Notes: generated by a model from the sequence alone, not told the origin. 64,000 nt of DNA from Symsagittifera roscoffensis (GCF_963678635.1 NC_087069.1:27332303-27396302); one strand, 5' to 3'. Shown: positions 43,104-55,640, counted from the stretch's first letter. Made by a program: numbers and translations.

Positions 43104-44305
43104 AATTGCGTTTGTTCCAATTTTGTCAATTTGAACAATCGATAGTCTTTCCTTCAAGACCATCATTTCCGTTACTTGGTCCAAGGGAATGTGGTAATAC
43201 TTTTCTAATCTCAACTTTTCTCCACTGAAGTCTGGATAATAAAGCTGTTCAGCTGCATCCTGTAGTGAAGTCAAGTCAAAAACAAGAGTATAGTGATTTG
43301 AAAAAATTCCATAGGAAGAGCTGGAAAATCATCGTCAAACTGAATTGTTTTCCTTGTTGTAACAAAAAGGCGTAAAGGAGAACTGGTGTCTACTGAAACA
43401 ATTGCTCTTCCACCCAGAAAAATTCTCAGCTCTCTCAAATTAAAATGTTAATAGTTGAAGGACTTTTATGAACAGATCCCGCAACAGCTGAGTTGGTATT
43501 CACTGCAACAGCTCTTATTCTTATTGGAGATTTTTTGAAAAGCTTTATCCCGAATATACTGGTTTTGACAAGATGGAACGACAAAATTCTTGCTATAGTT
43601 TTCATGTAAATGTAATGAGCGGGCCCCCTTTCCAGATTCTATTGCAAGTATTGATGATTAGGTTCAGCTAATAAAATTCTTCTAGTACACAGTGAACATT
43701 CAACAGTTCTCAGACTAATGAATGGATTATCTAGCAGCATGTGAAAGTAGGACTAGGTCAAATTATTTTAATTCGAAATTTGATTTTTGGTAGTAATAGT
43801 TTTTCACAACTGAACAAATCAATAACAAGCCTCCCTTAGAGTGATTAAGTTATCCCTGTTCCTAAAGAGTTTGCTCTATTAATGAACGGATACATATCAA
43901 CAACAAGCAAGTAATCCTTTATTCTTCTTTGAAAACGTGTTGAATTCGTTCAATATTTGTGCATTTTGAGGATTTATTCCATTGGCGTTGTAAGACCTTG
44001 TTTTGTTAAAATAAACTTCAAAAACGGAAAATAGAGAATGTAGTAGGTTGTTTACATAGGTTAAGTAAGGTTTTGATTCCTCACCTGAGTCATTCCCTGA
44101 TTTTGCTTTATGTTCCGATTTTTTTTGAAAGCGTCAAACAACCTTCCTTTGAATAAATTAAGCTTCAAACAGAGGTGGTTATGACGCATATCCAAATAAA
44201 GGTTACGGTGCGTCTCAAATTCAAACTCAATACTGCTTTCATATAGAGAAGTACTGGGAAAAACTTTTTGTGTGTAAAATGACATAATTGTTTCCAAAAC
44301 CGGGA
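43104..44305 (-). pseudogene. Penton-like minor capsid pseudogene, copy 2
   Basis: Duplicate of 33200-34400 with a few single-base differences (near 43755, 43915 and 44158). The same frame breaks show that decay came before duplication. Confidence 0.65.
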
Positions 44306-45921
44306 TTTCATAAAAAAAATTCTACAAGCTCCGTACCGAAAACGGCATAATTTTCCCCTTGTAGGATTTTTGGAACACAGACAATTTACCAATTCTTCTT
44401 TGATTTTTTGAAAATTCAAATTAATTGGAACTGGTGTCTTTTCTTGATTACATTTTGAGTAGAATAAAAAACTGATGAGAAGAAATGAGAGAAAAGTTTT
44501 GGAGATTAAAAGAAAAAAGGGACTAAATAGTATGAGTCATCATGATTTTTATAGATGAATCTAGTACCAAACATGGAATTTTTGTATACGTTTTCTAAAA
44601 ATGGGAATTGTGTACGCGTTAGTGCTCCTGTTTAAATCAGAATTCTGAACAAAAAACTGCTTTTCCAGATTGTCCAAAAACCACTCTTCCAAAAACTATT
44701 CTAACCAAAACCATTCTTCCAAACCGCTGTTCCCAGTTCTCATTCAGATTACTGTAAAAAATTGTTTTTTTTTCGTATCCAATGAATTTTACAAAAAATA
44801 TAATATAACCCAATATTTTTGTGTGTCTACCCATAGTTCCTATTGTTCTCTTGAAATGTAAATTCCAGATACTTCTGTTTGGTTCATCTTTCGATCAAGT
44901 CTTACAACGATTGGGTAAATTGCATTTCTCTTATCAAATTATCGATTGTCTTTACACTCTCTACAAACACAGAATTTATTCAAAAAAAAGTTTCATCAAC
45001 TGGCCAAGTTTTACACCAACTAAATTGGGCTGCTGTTCATCACAATTTGGTATGAAAAAAAGCAGAAAGACGTCCAAGTATTGCAAAAAAAATGTCTGTT
45101 GCGCAAAATTTTTAAACGTTCTTAATTTTGTTCTAACCAGAAACTGGCTTCCACACAAACTATTGGTTCAGCATTTCAGGAAAAAGTTCGTGCAGTACAA
45201 AACTCAAAATATGAACCTAAATTGTTTCAAAAAATTGATTTTTTAATTGATGATTATGGATTTATAAAAGGTGATCCTGTCAATTTTTCAATGAAAAAAT
45301 TATAAAACATTTGATAATCTATCTAGTTTCTCTCGAATTTTTCCAAAAAGTATAAAAAGAAGGAAAAATTGGCACAGTTATTTAATGAATATGCTAAAGT
45401 CTCCTCAGATTTATAAGCAGAGTGCAATGTTTTCCTCTGATTTTCACTAAATTGCAAAAAAAATTCAATTTTTTTTAGGTTACAAAATTTTTTTCACTTT
45501 TTTCAACAAAATGAGAAAACTGATTCATTTTTTTGTCGAAAGGATAAAAGTTTTTAATTTTTTTAACTGCTACATTTGTTTCACTTTTTTCTAGAAAAGG
45601 CTAAAAATGTTTCAATTTGTTTGTTAAGATGCGGAAAGTGTTTCAATTTTTTTGACAAAACGCAAAAAAAAATGATGAAAAATTTGTATTTTTCTGAAAC
45701 TTTTTGTTGTTTTCTCTAACAGTTGTTCAAAAGTTTCTTGATACGTGGTTAAACGTTGTATCGCTTTTTCATACTGTGTTATAATTGATTCGAATGTTTT
45801 GGTGTGCTTTACACTGAATTACTCATCTATTTTTAAAGGTGAAAAGAATTTGATAAGAGATAATAATTACAAAAAAAATGAAATAAATATCAAGCAACAA
45901 CTATTTACAAAAAATTATTAT

Positions 45922-46341
45922 TCAAAGAGCTGTTGAGATTTCTAGAGGTTCTCTATAGAACGCAGAGCTGGTCGAGGTTTCATCGCTGATGGTTTGCTGC
46001 GGTGGGGTATTTTGAGGGACTGTTTCAAAGAACCCGTCATGTTCGTCTATTGCGATGGGGTTTTCGGCTGATCCCGTCACCTGCATCCAAGGAAAGGAGA
46101 AGTCGCTGAATGGTTGAGCAAAATATCTAATATCAGGAACTTCGGGGTAGTTCATTCCCACGTAGCTCAGACACTTCTTCCACCATTTGCATTGTTCAAA
46201 GTTGGTTCTCTGTGATAGGGAACTTGCGATATATGATGATCGTTGAAATCCCTTCGCATCGCCTCCACCATGTGCCAGACTTGGATTGGGAAGTCTATTC
46301 GGGCCAAAACACTCCAGATACTGTTTCTCGCACTTGAATTT
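45922..46341 (-). CDS. Intact 139-codon open frame in the Maverick, copy 2
   Basis: Duplicate of 36017-36436. I saw no difference between the two, while other parts of the unit have single-base changes. Confidence 0.5.
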   Translation of the reverse strand, partial: KFKCEKQYLECFGPNRLPNPSLAHGGGDAKGFQRSSYIASSLSQRTNFEQCKWWKKCLSYVGMNYPEVPDIRYFAQPFSDFSFPWMQVTGSAENPIAIDEHDGFFETVPQNTPPQQTISDETSTSSAFYREPLEISTAL

Positions 46342-46794
46342 GTACTAGATCAGGCGAAAAATCTACCGAGTACGAAAGGTGCTGTTTTGAACTGGGAAGA
46401 TGCTTTTGAGCAATAACTTGAGCGAAAGATACATAGTAAAAAGAAGAATAAAAAGTGATTTAGAGCTGAGAGGAGGCAGTTGACATTAACTGGGGTAAAA
46501 ATGAAATGTTTAGAACTGAGAGAGGAGGTAGTTGACGGTTGTAAGGTTGAAAATATAATGATTTTAAGTTAGGAGTGAGGAATACATTCAACTCAAATGT
46601 GTGGGTTTAACCAATCAGAACTGATTTTCACTGTTTGGTCTGTAATCGTTTCGACTCAGATTTCATCTCCTGTTCAAGGAAAAAATATATGATAGTCTCC
46701 AATCAGAAATTTTGTTCAATTTTAGGATCTTTTGAGACCTTGTAGTTTCCAATCACAAAAATTGTTCAATTTTGTTCTGGTGGTCGTATACAAT

Positions 46795-47085
46795 TAGAGA
46801 AAGATACTTAGTAAAATTGAGAGATACTATACTACAGGAACACATAAAAAAAATGATTGCTTCACTGCTGATGGTGATTGCAACCATTGTAAGACTATTT
46901 TTGAAGCGATGGATTGTTATTTTCAATTTTGTCTTTGTCAAGAAGCTAGACCTAGCTTCACTGATGATGATATCAAACGAGGAACTAAAAAAGAGAATTG
47001 GATGAGGTTCGAGAAAAAAGTTACTCCATAGAAGAAATATGGGAGTTGGGATCAAATTAAAATTAACGTAGCCGTAAAAAGTTAG
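46795..47085 (+). pseudogene. Extra internal copy of a pPolB segment, copy 2
   Basis: Duplicate of 36890-37180, with one C-to-T change near 46844. Confidence 0.7.
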
Positions 47086-47581
47086 GTTACTTAGTCGGAT
47101 AAATTAATTTTTCTCATTGAAAACGTCCAGAAAAATATGAAAAAGTAACACTGCACAACAATTTCATCAATAAGAAAATCCATTGGATTTTTTTTTCTTC
47201 CTTCTTGTAAAATAACTCGCAAAATTGAAATGATTTTTGGTAGACAAATTCGAAATGATGACTTTTTTTAGAAAAAAATACAAACAAATTAGTTTTATGA
47301 ACTGCTGGACTCTTTTTGAAAATAGTGTTACAAAAACAATACTCAATTCTGATTGGTTGGTTTTGCCTAAGGAACAGCAACTAAAACTTATTTCTTTCTG
47401 ACTTTCTTTTACCTTAAAAACAATTGCTCTATTTTTTGTATAACAACATGAAAAAATTTTCAATTGTTTTCAACAATTAGGTAAGTATAAATAATCTATT
47501 ATCTTTTTTGAGTCATTTCAAATATCTCAATTTCGAATTTTCTTTTTTTATTCTGGTACATGCTAAGTCTCGCACTTTCAG

Positions 47582-50500
47582 ATGTCAGCACTCAACAGGA
47601 ATGAGAAAGTGAAATGTGAGGACTGTGGTAAAGAGTACAGGAGAGCCAATGCGGCTCAACATTGCAAGAGTTGCATGCGATGAGTCATTTCTTGTCCAGA
47701 ATGTATTTTTTTACTTACAACCAGTAAGAAATGAGTTTACATACGAACCAAAAGCACTTAAAGTCAACCCCAAAATCAAAAAAGTGTATATTGTGTGAGA
47801 AAAAAATTCCGAGATATTATTCACTTCATTAACATTGTAGAAAAGATCACGGGTTAAAAGAGAGGAAAATGAGTGATTCTGTTGCTGATTTGAATGAAAT
47901 CTTTAAAAACGAAGATTTCACGAGAAGAAGCTACGAGATGAGTTTAATGACTGCCAACACTTCTTAACGGATACTGAGATGGAAAATGGACGTCGGAAGA
48001 TGTTCAGTTTTCAATTTTGATCCCGATCTAGTTCATCAGAAACTGGATCAAGTCTTTCAAAATCATGATTGCGCAGCAAAATTTGCCTTGGGACTTGTGT
48101 TATGTAATATAGAAATAGAGGTGAAAATCGTTACTTTTGCGCTCATGAAAATAACACACACTTTGATAAACCTATGCTGCTTTGTGCTAAAGCAGAATTG
48201 ACGACTATACAGAACAAAGTCAAGAAACAAAGTATCCTTGAATTCTGTAGACAAGAGAGACAAAATACGAAATGGCGATTCAAGCTGATCACTAATTAAA
48301 AACTCTTGGCACCTTACTTAAAAAGATAACCATGGAGTGTCCAGATTCAGTGATTCTCCAACCGCTTCTGAGTAATCATCAAGTAAAATGTTTGACTTCA
48401 GATCCGAGAAAGCAACCCTAAAATGACTGTTTGTGTTTTTTTCGAGATCTTGCAATTCGTTTGCTTGGAACAACTATTCTTGGATTATCCACCTCCAAGA
48501 TCTTTACTGTTTTTCTTAAAAAATCAATATGTTATCCGGAACAGTTTCTTGGAGTTTTAATGGATAATCTGCATATAGTTGAAGAAAAAGATCTTTATCT
48601 ACAATATCGACATTGAAGAAAGAGATTTTGTAAGGGAATTAACTCGGAGAACTATCGGTAAATACTAGAATGTAGTAAAGCTTCTACGGTACAACAATCA
48701 CATTATTTACTTCAATAATTTTGACATCTTCATCAAATAATTACGCAAGATCCACAATCCCTTTTTTTGAACTAGTTTCAAATTTGGGATTGTTGGCGGG
48801 AAAAAATAAAGCGGAGAATTAATAAAAATTCTGGAAAAGGAAAATAACTACAAAAAGCGGCTTCACATAAAATTCAGCATTCTTAATGAGCGATGTAGTT
48901 TCGAAAAAGTGAAGCAAGAGAGTACGAAGACGCATAAAACGAGGATGAGGAAGAAGAAACAGACGCATCCACCCACTTTCTCAGGACACAGAAAAATCAA
49001 TTGATTGTATTTATGCAACATCCAGAAAGATACACCAATACTCTACCAGTGTTTGAATTCAACAGTGGCCGGTATGAATGATATACTTTAATCATACATC
49101 ATCCTCTACCTTATCAACGTATAGGAAATTGAACCTTCAGTCGTCAAGAAAACGAACAAATTGTTTTATTCAAGTTTGTAGACATTTAACTTCTGGACGT
49201 TTGAAAATTTTTGGGTGGAACTACTATTTTACGGGTCCGCGGGACTGGAAAATTACAACTACCTAAAATCCATCTGAAAACAAGAGTAAATGTCAACAAT
49301 TTGCGATTTTCTACAGAGGTATAATAACAAAGGTAGCGTTACCACCCTTGAATCTTTGCACAAAATGATTGTTTTTCATGATGACAAAGGCATAGACATG
49401 TTGAAGCTCGACTGCACACTACCGAATCTACCGAATATCTGTCTTTACAAATCAACAGATTTTAAGTCCTACCCATTCTCCTCGAGTGATAGTGATTTGC
49501 TTGAAAAAAATACGGGAAGATATGACCGGTGGTCCGTCAATTATTTTCACAAGGAAAGCAGTAGCAAACAAGACGTTTGTTCGAAAATCAAACATTTTTT
49601 TGAAATCAATCGTTGAGATCGATGCCAGTAACCACTAACTTCATTCCATTGTCAGGGTATGCCCACCGGCTTGTATACGAGAAGAAACAGATGTGAAGAA
49701 ACAGAAGAAACAGTGAACTTCAAGGAAGAAACAGAAAAACAGATGTGAAGAAACAGAAGAAACAGTGAACTTCAATGAAGAAACAGAAAAACTCTAGGCA
49801 AGGCAAAATCCAGTTCGTACGTTTGAATGTATGGCTATGTCATATTTTCAAGCAAATCTGAATGTAAAATTGAGAGATACTATACTACAGGAACACAGAA
49901 AAAAATGGTTGCTTCACTGCTGATGGTGATTGCAACCATTGTAAGACTATTTTTGAAGCAATGTATTGTTATTTTCAGTTTTGTCTTTGTCAAGAAGCTA
50001 GACCTAGCTTCACTGATCATGATATCAAACGAGGAACTAAAACAAAGAATTGGGTAAGGTTCGAGAAAAAGGTTACTCGATGGGATCAAATTAAAATTAA
50101 CGTAGCCGTAAAAATTTATGTTAGAACTCATTTTCTTTTTCCCGTCAAAAAACCTTTTTCCTCCAAATCAAATCACTACTACAAAACATTCGAGGTGAAA
50201 CAATTTTCAGCTACGTGCAAAATGATTTGAGTGTTCCAGATGAACATAAACCATGTTTTTCTAATTTCCCGCCTATTTTCAAAAATATTGATGTTACAAG
50301 AAACAATATCGGGGAATATTTGAATATATAAGCAGAAGGAAAAAGTTTTTTGAAACAACCACAGCGAATGTTGATATCGAGCTTTAATTTACCAAGCAGA
50401 ACACTTATAGCAAAACTTCTCAACTTTTAATTAGATCTTGGACTACAGTGTACAAAAGTTGATCGACTTGTACAATACACACCGCGTAAAGTGTTCAACA

Positions 50501-51350
50501 AATTCGTTCAGTCTGTTGTTGATTCTAGGCAAACCGGTGATGGAAATCCATTATCTGGTGTGGTAAAAGATTGAAATTGCTAGTAGAGAGTTCGTATGGC
50601 TATCAAATGATGAACAGATCAAAACATACAATGACAAAAATCTTGGAGACGAAAAAACACAAAAGCAATTAATACCCAGTTAAGACTTGATTTAAATGGA
50701 GCTCGTTTAATCTACTATAGAACATCGTGACCCAATTATAGTAGGATTTTTTATACTAAAGTATGCCAAGTTGAGAATGTTGGAGCCGTATAAAAAAATT
50801 TTCGACAAACTTTGCGCCGACAACAAATTTGAAGAACTCGAGTGGATACAGATTTGTTCTTTTTGGCGTTGGCAGAAGAAGACTTAGATGAATGTATCCT
50901 TCCCATCCAGCGATCAGAATGGCTGAAAAGCGAAGCGAGGGTTGTCGAGACAACTTCAACGCAGATGCGAAAAACAACTTTTCTCCCCGTACTTGCTGCT
51001 CTAAACATAAGAAACATGACAGGAGAGAACCAGGTTCAAGGAGGAGTTCAGATGTACCGAAATGTTGTGTCTCTGTAGTAAAACTTACTGCTGTTATGAT
51101 GGTAAAAGTCAAAAGTATAAGTTTATTAGTAAAGGATTGAACAAACGCGCATTAGAAGACTCTGGAGATGGTTCGGTGGCTAAGTATCGACAAGTAAGAG
51201 ACGAAGCAGAGAACCTAAAGTCAACTAAAAGAGGATTTAAAATGATTAACCATGCAGTTGCAACTTATGAACAAACTAAAATAGGTTGAGCGACTTTTAC
51301 CCTGAACGGTAAGTTGAATGTGATATAATGAATACATACTGAACCTATCA
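47582..51350 (+). pseudogene. Zinc-finger plus protein-primed DNA polymerase B, reaching the C terminus
   Basis: Same N-terminal two thirds as copy 1, but it continues past 50609 into the C-terminal third. Visible landmarks are HRDPIIVGFFILKYAKLRML (about 50725), motif C as DTDLFFLAL at 50845 (Ser of the usual DTDS is Leu), and a Cys-rich CTEMLCLCSKTYCCYDGKS stretch at about 51055. After that come KGLNKRALEDSGDG (about 51135) and an end near SDFYPERK (about 51300). Stops occur throughout and the frame changes several times. It replicated Maverick DNA when active, priming on a terminal protein. This copy shows how the gene looked before the Maverick insertion recorded in R copies 1 and 2. Confidence 0.8.
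49679..49795. repeat. Minisatellite of GAAACAG-rich units, copy 2
   Basis: Duplicate of 39774-39890 within the second pPolB pseudogene. Confidence 0.85.
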
Positions 51351-51510
51351 GTTTTTAAGAGTTTATGTAGTAAAATTATCTATGATGCTATAAATTTTAA
51401 CATCTTTTGTAACTAATCTTTTAAAAACTTTTTAACACTTCTTTTTGAACGCTAAAATTGGGTTACCAAAATACTGCTTATTGATTAAGAAATCTTTTAG
51501 AATCTGAAAC

Positions 51511-51604
51511 ATTGGCAAAATCGGACGCCAAAAATTTTTTCTCGAAACTTACCATCTTACCATCTGAAACTCTGAAACCTATTACCTTAATACATGGAAA
51601 ATCT
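51511..51604 (-). repeat. Maverick terminal inverted repeat, right
   Basis: Reverse complement reads GATGGTAAGATGGTAAGTTTCGAG and TTTTTGGCG (separate phrases), matching 40721-40813. It lies about 160 bases after the pPolB C terminus, the usual distance for an element end. From 51605 to 51848 no gene is seen; CTATGTTAATAC or a close variant occurs twice near 51612 and 51649. Confidence 0.7.
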
Positions 51605-51848
51605 CATGCTTATGTTAATACATAGGGTGAGGACCGGACACTTTATAGCCTATGTTAATACAAAAGAGTTCTCACCAACCCCAACACCCGATTTGGCTCC
51701 AACATACTACTTTAGCTTCATGTAGATAAACATGCAACGCTTGAAATTTTGTTGATTTATCATAAACTCATTATCAGAAATGAGTTTGAAAAATTAACGT
51801 TTCAATCTAGTTCGTCCAATTTTAGTTATAAGCTAACCATTTACAAAT

Positions 51849-52855
51849 CTACTTACGCTCAAAGTACTCAATTTCTGTTGGTTGCAGAAAATCAGACACC
51901 AAAATGTTTTCCCCCAAGTTTCCGATCATATCGTGCGGGTCAATTGCTTTCTTAAATATTTGCAGTTCACTCCCATATGATACAAACTGATATTGGGCAA
52001 GGCAGAGTTCACCCGAAGACTCCATCACGACTTTGCTAGGATATATTGAAAGTTCTGATCCATTTGCATTTTCGATCCACAACTTAAAAAAAAAGAAAAC
52101 CAAAAATGATTATGACATTTATCTTTGGAAGTATGAAAGAAAAAGTTTCAGAAAGTGGTGGGAATTGAGCCTTGGCAAACCCAGGGTATCTAATGTGTTT
52201 TGAGAGTTTTTCAGCTCTTTTTGGTTCTCCCCCCTCGTGCAAAACTTGCTCAAGTTGTCCGAAAGCAAAAAAAACTCTTTTGAAAATTTCAAACGCTTTA
52301 AGTCCATCCAACGTAAATTGAATCTGAACATATGCGGGGGGAAATAGCTGTTTCCCTGGACTTGCTTAACTGTCAGACCCATAAGAGGCTATCAAGAAGC
52401 TCTATGTCTCTTCATTGTCATATTTACGATAGTCTTGAAGCTAAAAATTTTATACATCCCTTTTTTGAAATAAATAATTTTGTAATTGGAGTCTAAAACT
52501 TAAAAACTAAAAGACCGGAAGTTCTGTAATTTACTTGATGAAACTTGGATCAAACGAATTTGAAAATGCAATACCAAAACTTCACTTGCCAGGTAGATTT
52601 TATTGATGGTCAATCTACAAATTTCATTGACGTCGTTCTGCCAGACTTCGTGTATTTTGCTTTCATTAAAAAACACGAATGCCAGTATCAATGGTGTGTT
52701 GATCTTCACTAATCCGGAGTAGAGCACCTCGTATGAAGTTTGTTTGAGATATACCGGATTGATTCGGACGGCACAATCTTTTTCATAATCAGCTATATTT
52801 GATACGGATAAATAAGGCTCATTGTAAAAGTTATATGACTCCTCTGAACAGTCAA
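51849..52855 (-). CDS. Nematode multi-exon gene, likely extracellular or membrane protein, 5' exon not found
   Basis: Three exons fit one frame: 52855-52535, 52355-52117 and 52082-51849 (stop). Acceptors are TTATTTCAG, GTCCAG and a T-run ending TTAAG. Donors are GTAAAT and GTCATA. Introns are 179 and 34 bases. Phases agree at each joint (1 then 0) and no stop interrupts. The protein, about 265 residues without its start, has two aromatic/acidic beta-rich halves, including QFTLDGLKAFEIFKR and a C-terminal WIENANGSELSIYP stretch, and two early cysteines. The look is of the nematode CUB-like secreted family, but this is an impression only. The first exon, which should carry a signal peptide and end in phase 1, was not found. 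The frame also reads through the first intron boundary upstream to 53021, probably by chance. Confidence 0.6.
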
Positions 52856-53032
52856 CTGAAATAAAAAATTGACCAGCAATTGAGATATATAAAAAAATCT
52901 GAAGAAAAAAACACTGACAAATGCGGCACCGACAAAATGCCGGAGAGTTATACTGGAAATTTTCGTGATTTTTGATAATTTTTTCCATCTTTTGTTTATA
53001 CATATTTTGGAAAATTTCCAAAAAATTGAAAT

Positions 53033-53287
53033 GTCCATTGCTGTGCCTAAAAAGCGGTTTATATCAAAGCTTATGACAAAATTGAGATTAGCACTCCAAA
53101 AATTAAGGAAACTGTTGCTTTTTGAGCTCAAAGATTTCTAGTTAAACCATACAAAAAGTTGTCCATTGCTGTGCCTAAAAAGCGGTTTATATCAAAGCTT
53201 ATGACAAAATTGAGATTAGCACTCCAAAAATTAAGGAAACTGTTGCTTTTTGAGCTCAAAGATTTCTAGTTAAACCATACAAAAAGT
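53033..53287. repeat. 128 bp tandem duplication
   Basis: GTCCATTGCTGTGCC at 53033 recurs at 53161. The two 128-base units read identically, except that the second ends one base earlier. The duplication lies just upstream of the minus-strand gene, where its promoter or first exon should be. Confidence 0.93.
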
Positions 53288-54200
53288 AATTGCGACATTC
53301 TTCAGAGAAAAATCAACAACCCAAGTACATCGACCTTTGATATCTTATAAGTCTATCAATCTTCGATATCGAAAAAAATCTCGGCTGTCTTGACAAATTA
53401 TTGCATAAAAATCTTGCTAAATATCAAAAATTCTTCAAGAAAACTGAAAGAATCTTGAAAAAAAAGCGAAGATAGCAAATGGTTATTTGAAAGATTTTTG
53501 ACGAGTTGCAAAGAAGATGGGTGATTTTACTTTCAAGATTTTCCAAGATTTCGAAAAATTTTCAGCCTTCTTATTGAAAGTTAATCTAAGATATTCTGAA
53601 AAAAATCTCCCGAACTCTCAGTTTTAAAACTCAATTGCTTCAAGAAAATGATGCTTCAGTAATGCTTTTTTAAAAAATTGATCATCTCTAATGAACATTT
53701 AGCAACATCTCCAATGATTAAAACTATATTTTTCAAAAATGTTCAGTCGGGTCTGGCAGGTAGCTTGGCGTCTATTCTCCAGTCAAAAGCCACAGAAGAT
53801 AAATTGAAATCAATCATAATATATGATATGCAAAAGACACCCGTACTGGATTTTCATGAATAATTGTCAATTTTATTAGATATTCATTGGCGCAGTCTCA
53901 ATAAAAATAAAAAAAGCTTACTTTTAAATAAAAATAGATAACAAATCTTAACTTTTGTCAAATGAAAAAATATATTTAAAGACTATAGTCAACTATAATA
54001 ATTATATTTGGTGAGTTGTTATGAAATATTCAAACCAAGTGCTTATAATGAAAATTTTCAAAACTTAATCGATGCTTTTTTTTTTCCGAAGACACGTTAT
54101 CAGGTAATTAGAGTTCTTATAGTTTTTTTTATTTTCTCAGTTTTTCAATGATCATTATTTACTGTCCCTAATTTTCACACCTCCTCGATTATATTACCAC
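53288..54200. other. No gene seen
   Basis: AT-rich sequence with many scattered TTCAAGA/TCTTGAA phrases at 53400-53620. A 61-codon plus frame at 53678-53863 is not supported by any motif. Confidence 0.45.
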
Positions 54201-54620
54201 TATGTTGACATCAACCACTAATTATACCACCCCCCTTTCCCCTTTTACATCTCCGCCCCCGTTTAAACCCCATACACCACAATTATCCCCTCTCCTCGTT
54301 AGCACCACCAGATCCCTTTCTCCGCCACGTTCCACGTTTGTAGTCAAACCACCACTTGAACACCCTCGTTTGAATCGCCCGTTTTGCCCCTCCGTCCCTC
54401 ACGTTTACAACACCCCCCCCCCCCCCCCCCCCCTCACCCGCCGAAAGTACATCCTCATTTACATCCCCGTTTACCGAACATTTCAACATTTAAGAGAAGG
54501 CGCGGTTTTGGGGTCCTGTGGGGGTGTTAACTCGGGGGAGGGGATTGAAGTGGGGTGGGGGACCAAACACATGAACAAAAAAGGGAGGGGGAAGGGATTA
54601 GCGCTTTTCGAGTAAGCCAA
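54201..54620. repeat. C-rich low-complexity region with a C21 tract
   Basis: C-rich from about 54225, with 21 consecutive C at 54413-54433. The strand bias then switches to G-rich (GGGGTCCTGTGGGGG and GGGGGAGGGG near 54510-54545). Both strands could form G-quadruplexes in different halves. Pro-rich open frames here are not believed. Confidence 0.85.
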
Positions 54621-55640
54621 GGGTATAGCAGAAGTTGTTGGACGTTTTGCGAAAACATTTTCAAACAATGTAGATTATAATCCATTACAATCAGTTACAA
54701 TGGATTTCAAACGGATTCTAATTTATTATAATGGATTATAACAGATTGTGTTTTTACGGAATTTATTGGCCATAATAAGAATATAATTGATTTCATGGTC
54801 TAAACTTGCAACAATAACGGATTGTAAATTTCCGTTATAATAGTTTTTTGTCCAAAAAACTGCGGTGCGGGCATTACTCACAAAAACTGGCACTCTCTTT
54901 GTATTTGGAACGGTGAATAATAGCTCGTGTTTCTTTGACATCCGACGTTGTCATCTTAACCAAACTCAGCACTGATAAAAACAGGCTCCACTTCATCTAA
55001 AATAAATAAGTTTCCTTTTTTTCTCGCTTTTAGATTTTAAAATGATGAAACTGAAAAAAAGGTACTATAAAATTAGGAAAATTCAGAATTCTAATGTAAA
55101 CTTTTCATTGAGAAGAAATGATTTGAATGATTGTATATATTCTGCAACAACAGTGATAGAGTTGGTGTACAAATATTAGAGCCAAACGTTTTTTACCATA
55201 CTATTCAATTGTCAGAGAAACAAAAACAGTAATGCACTTATTAAAATTTTTCACGAATTCAACACAATTGATATATATTTGGCCCGTCATATTGCAAATT
55301 ATGTCACATTAAAAAATTCTAAATTAACGCTTTGATTTGAAAAGATGTCACTGTATTAAGTTATTAAAATCACACTAGTTTAGCAGCTTGTAATCACACA
55401 AACTGGTAACTCTGAGTTTTCAGTTTTTTTGTCATCTCAAAACTTGTGCTGTAAGCTTATGGGGTATGGCCCTGATTTCAATATGTTTTCTGGTATAGCT
55501 TTTCCTGCATATATTTTATAGCATGGTTTCCGTGACCCTCTTAAACTAATGTGTGTTTCACCACGTTTCATTTTCTATCCTCTAAGTCGAAGATGTATTA
55601 AGCTTTGTAAGGCGACAGCTGGTCGGAAGCGACTGTTAGC
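54621..55640. other. No gene seen; short diverged TAATCCATT repeats
   Basis: Around 54670-54745 the phrase ATAATCCATTACAAT and variants repeat in both orientations. The rest is AT-rich with no supported frame. Confidence 0.4.

Larger units (their letters stand above)
30196..50609. repeat. Large direct duplication, R-U-R-U-R, period 9,904-9,905
   Basis: 30196-40099 recurs at 40100-50004, and the first 605 bases recur a third time at 50005-50609. The two long copies differ at only about ten single bases that I noticed (for example near 31040, 33856, 34012, 34425, 34996, 36945 and 38182) and one T-run length near 32345. R is a 605 bp fragment of a protein-primed DNA polymerase gene and U is a decayed Maverick. 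Three R copies around two U copies is the outcome expected from unequal recombination between flanking direct repeats. Confidence 0.95.
40705..51604. mobile_element. Maverick/Polinton remnant, copy 2 (both terminal repeats present)
   Basis: Runs from the left terminal repeat at about 40721 to its inverted copy at 51511-51604, 10.9 kb. Contents repeat copy 1, but pPolB here continues to its C terminus. It is short for a Maverick (usually 15-20 kb). Integrase, ATPase and a clear major capsid gene are not seen, so internal loss must have happened before the duplication. Confidence 0.8.

Noticed and set aside
54202-54615. 137-codon plus frame
   Set aside because: Encodes Pro/Thr runs through the C21 tract and then Gly-rich sequence. 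The composition follows the low-complexity DNA.
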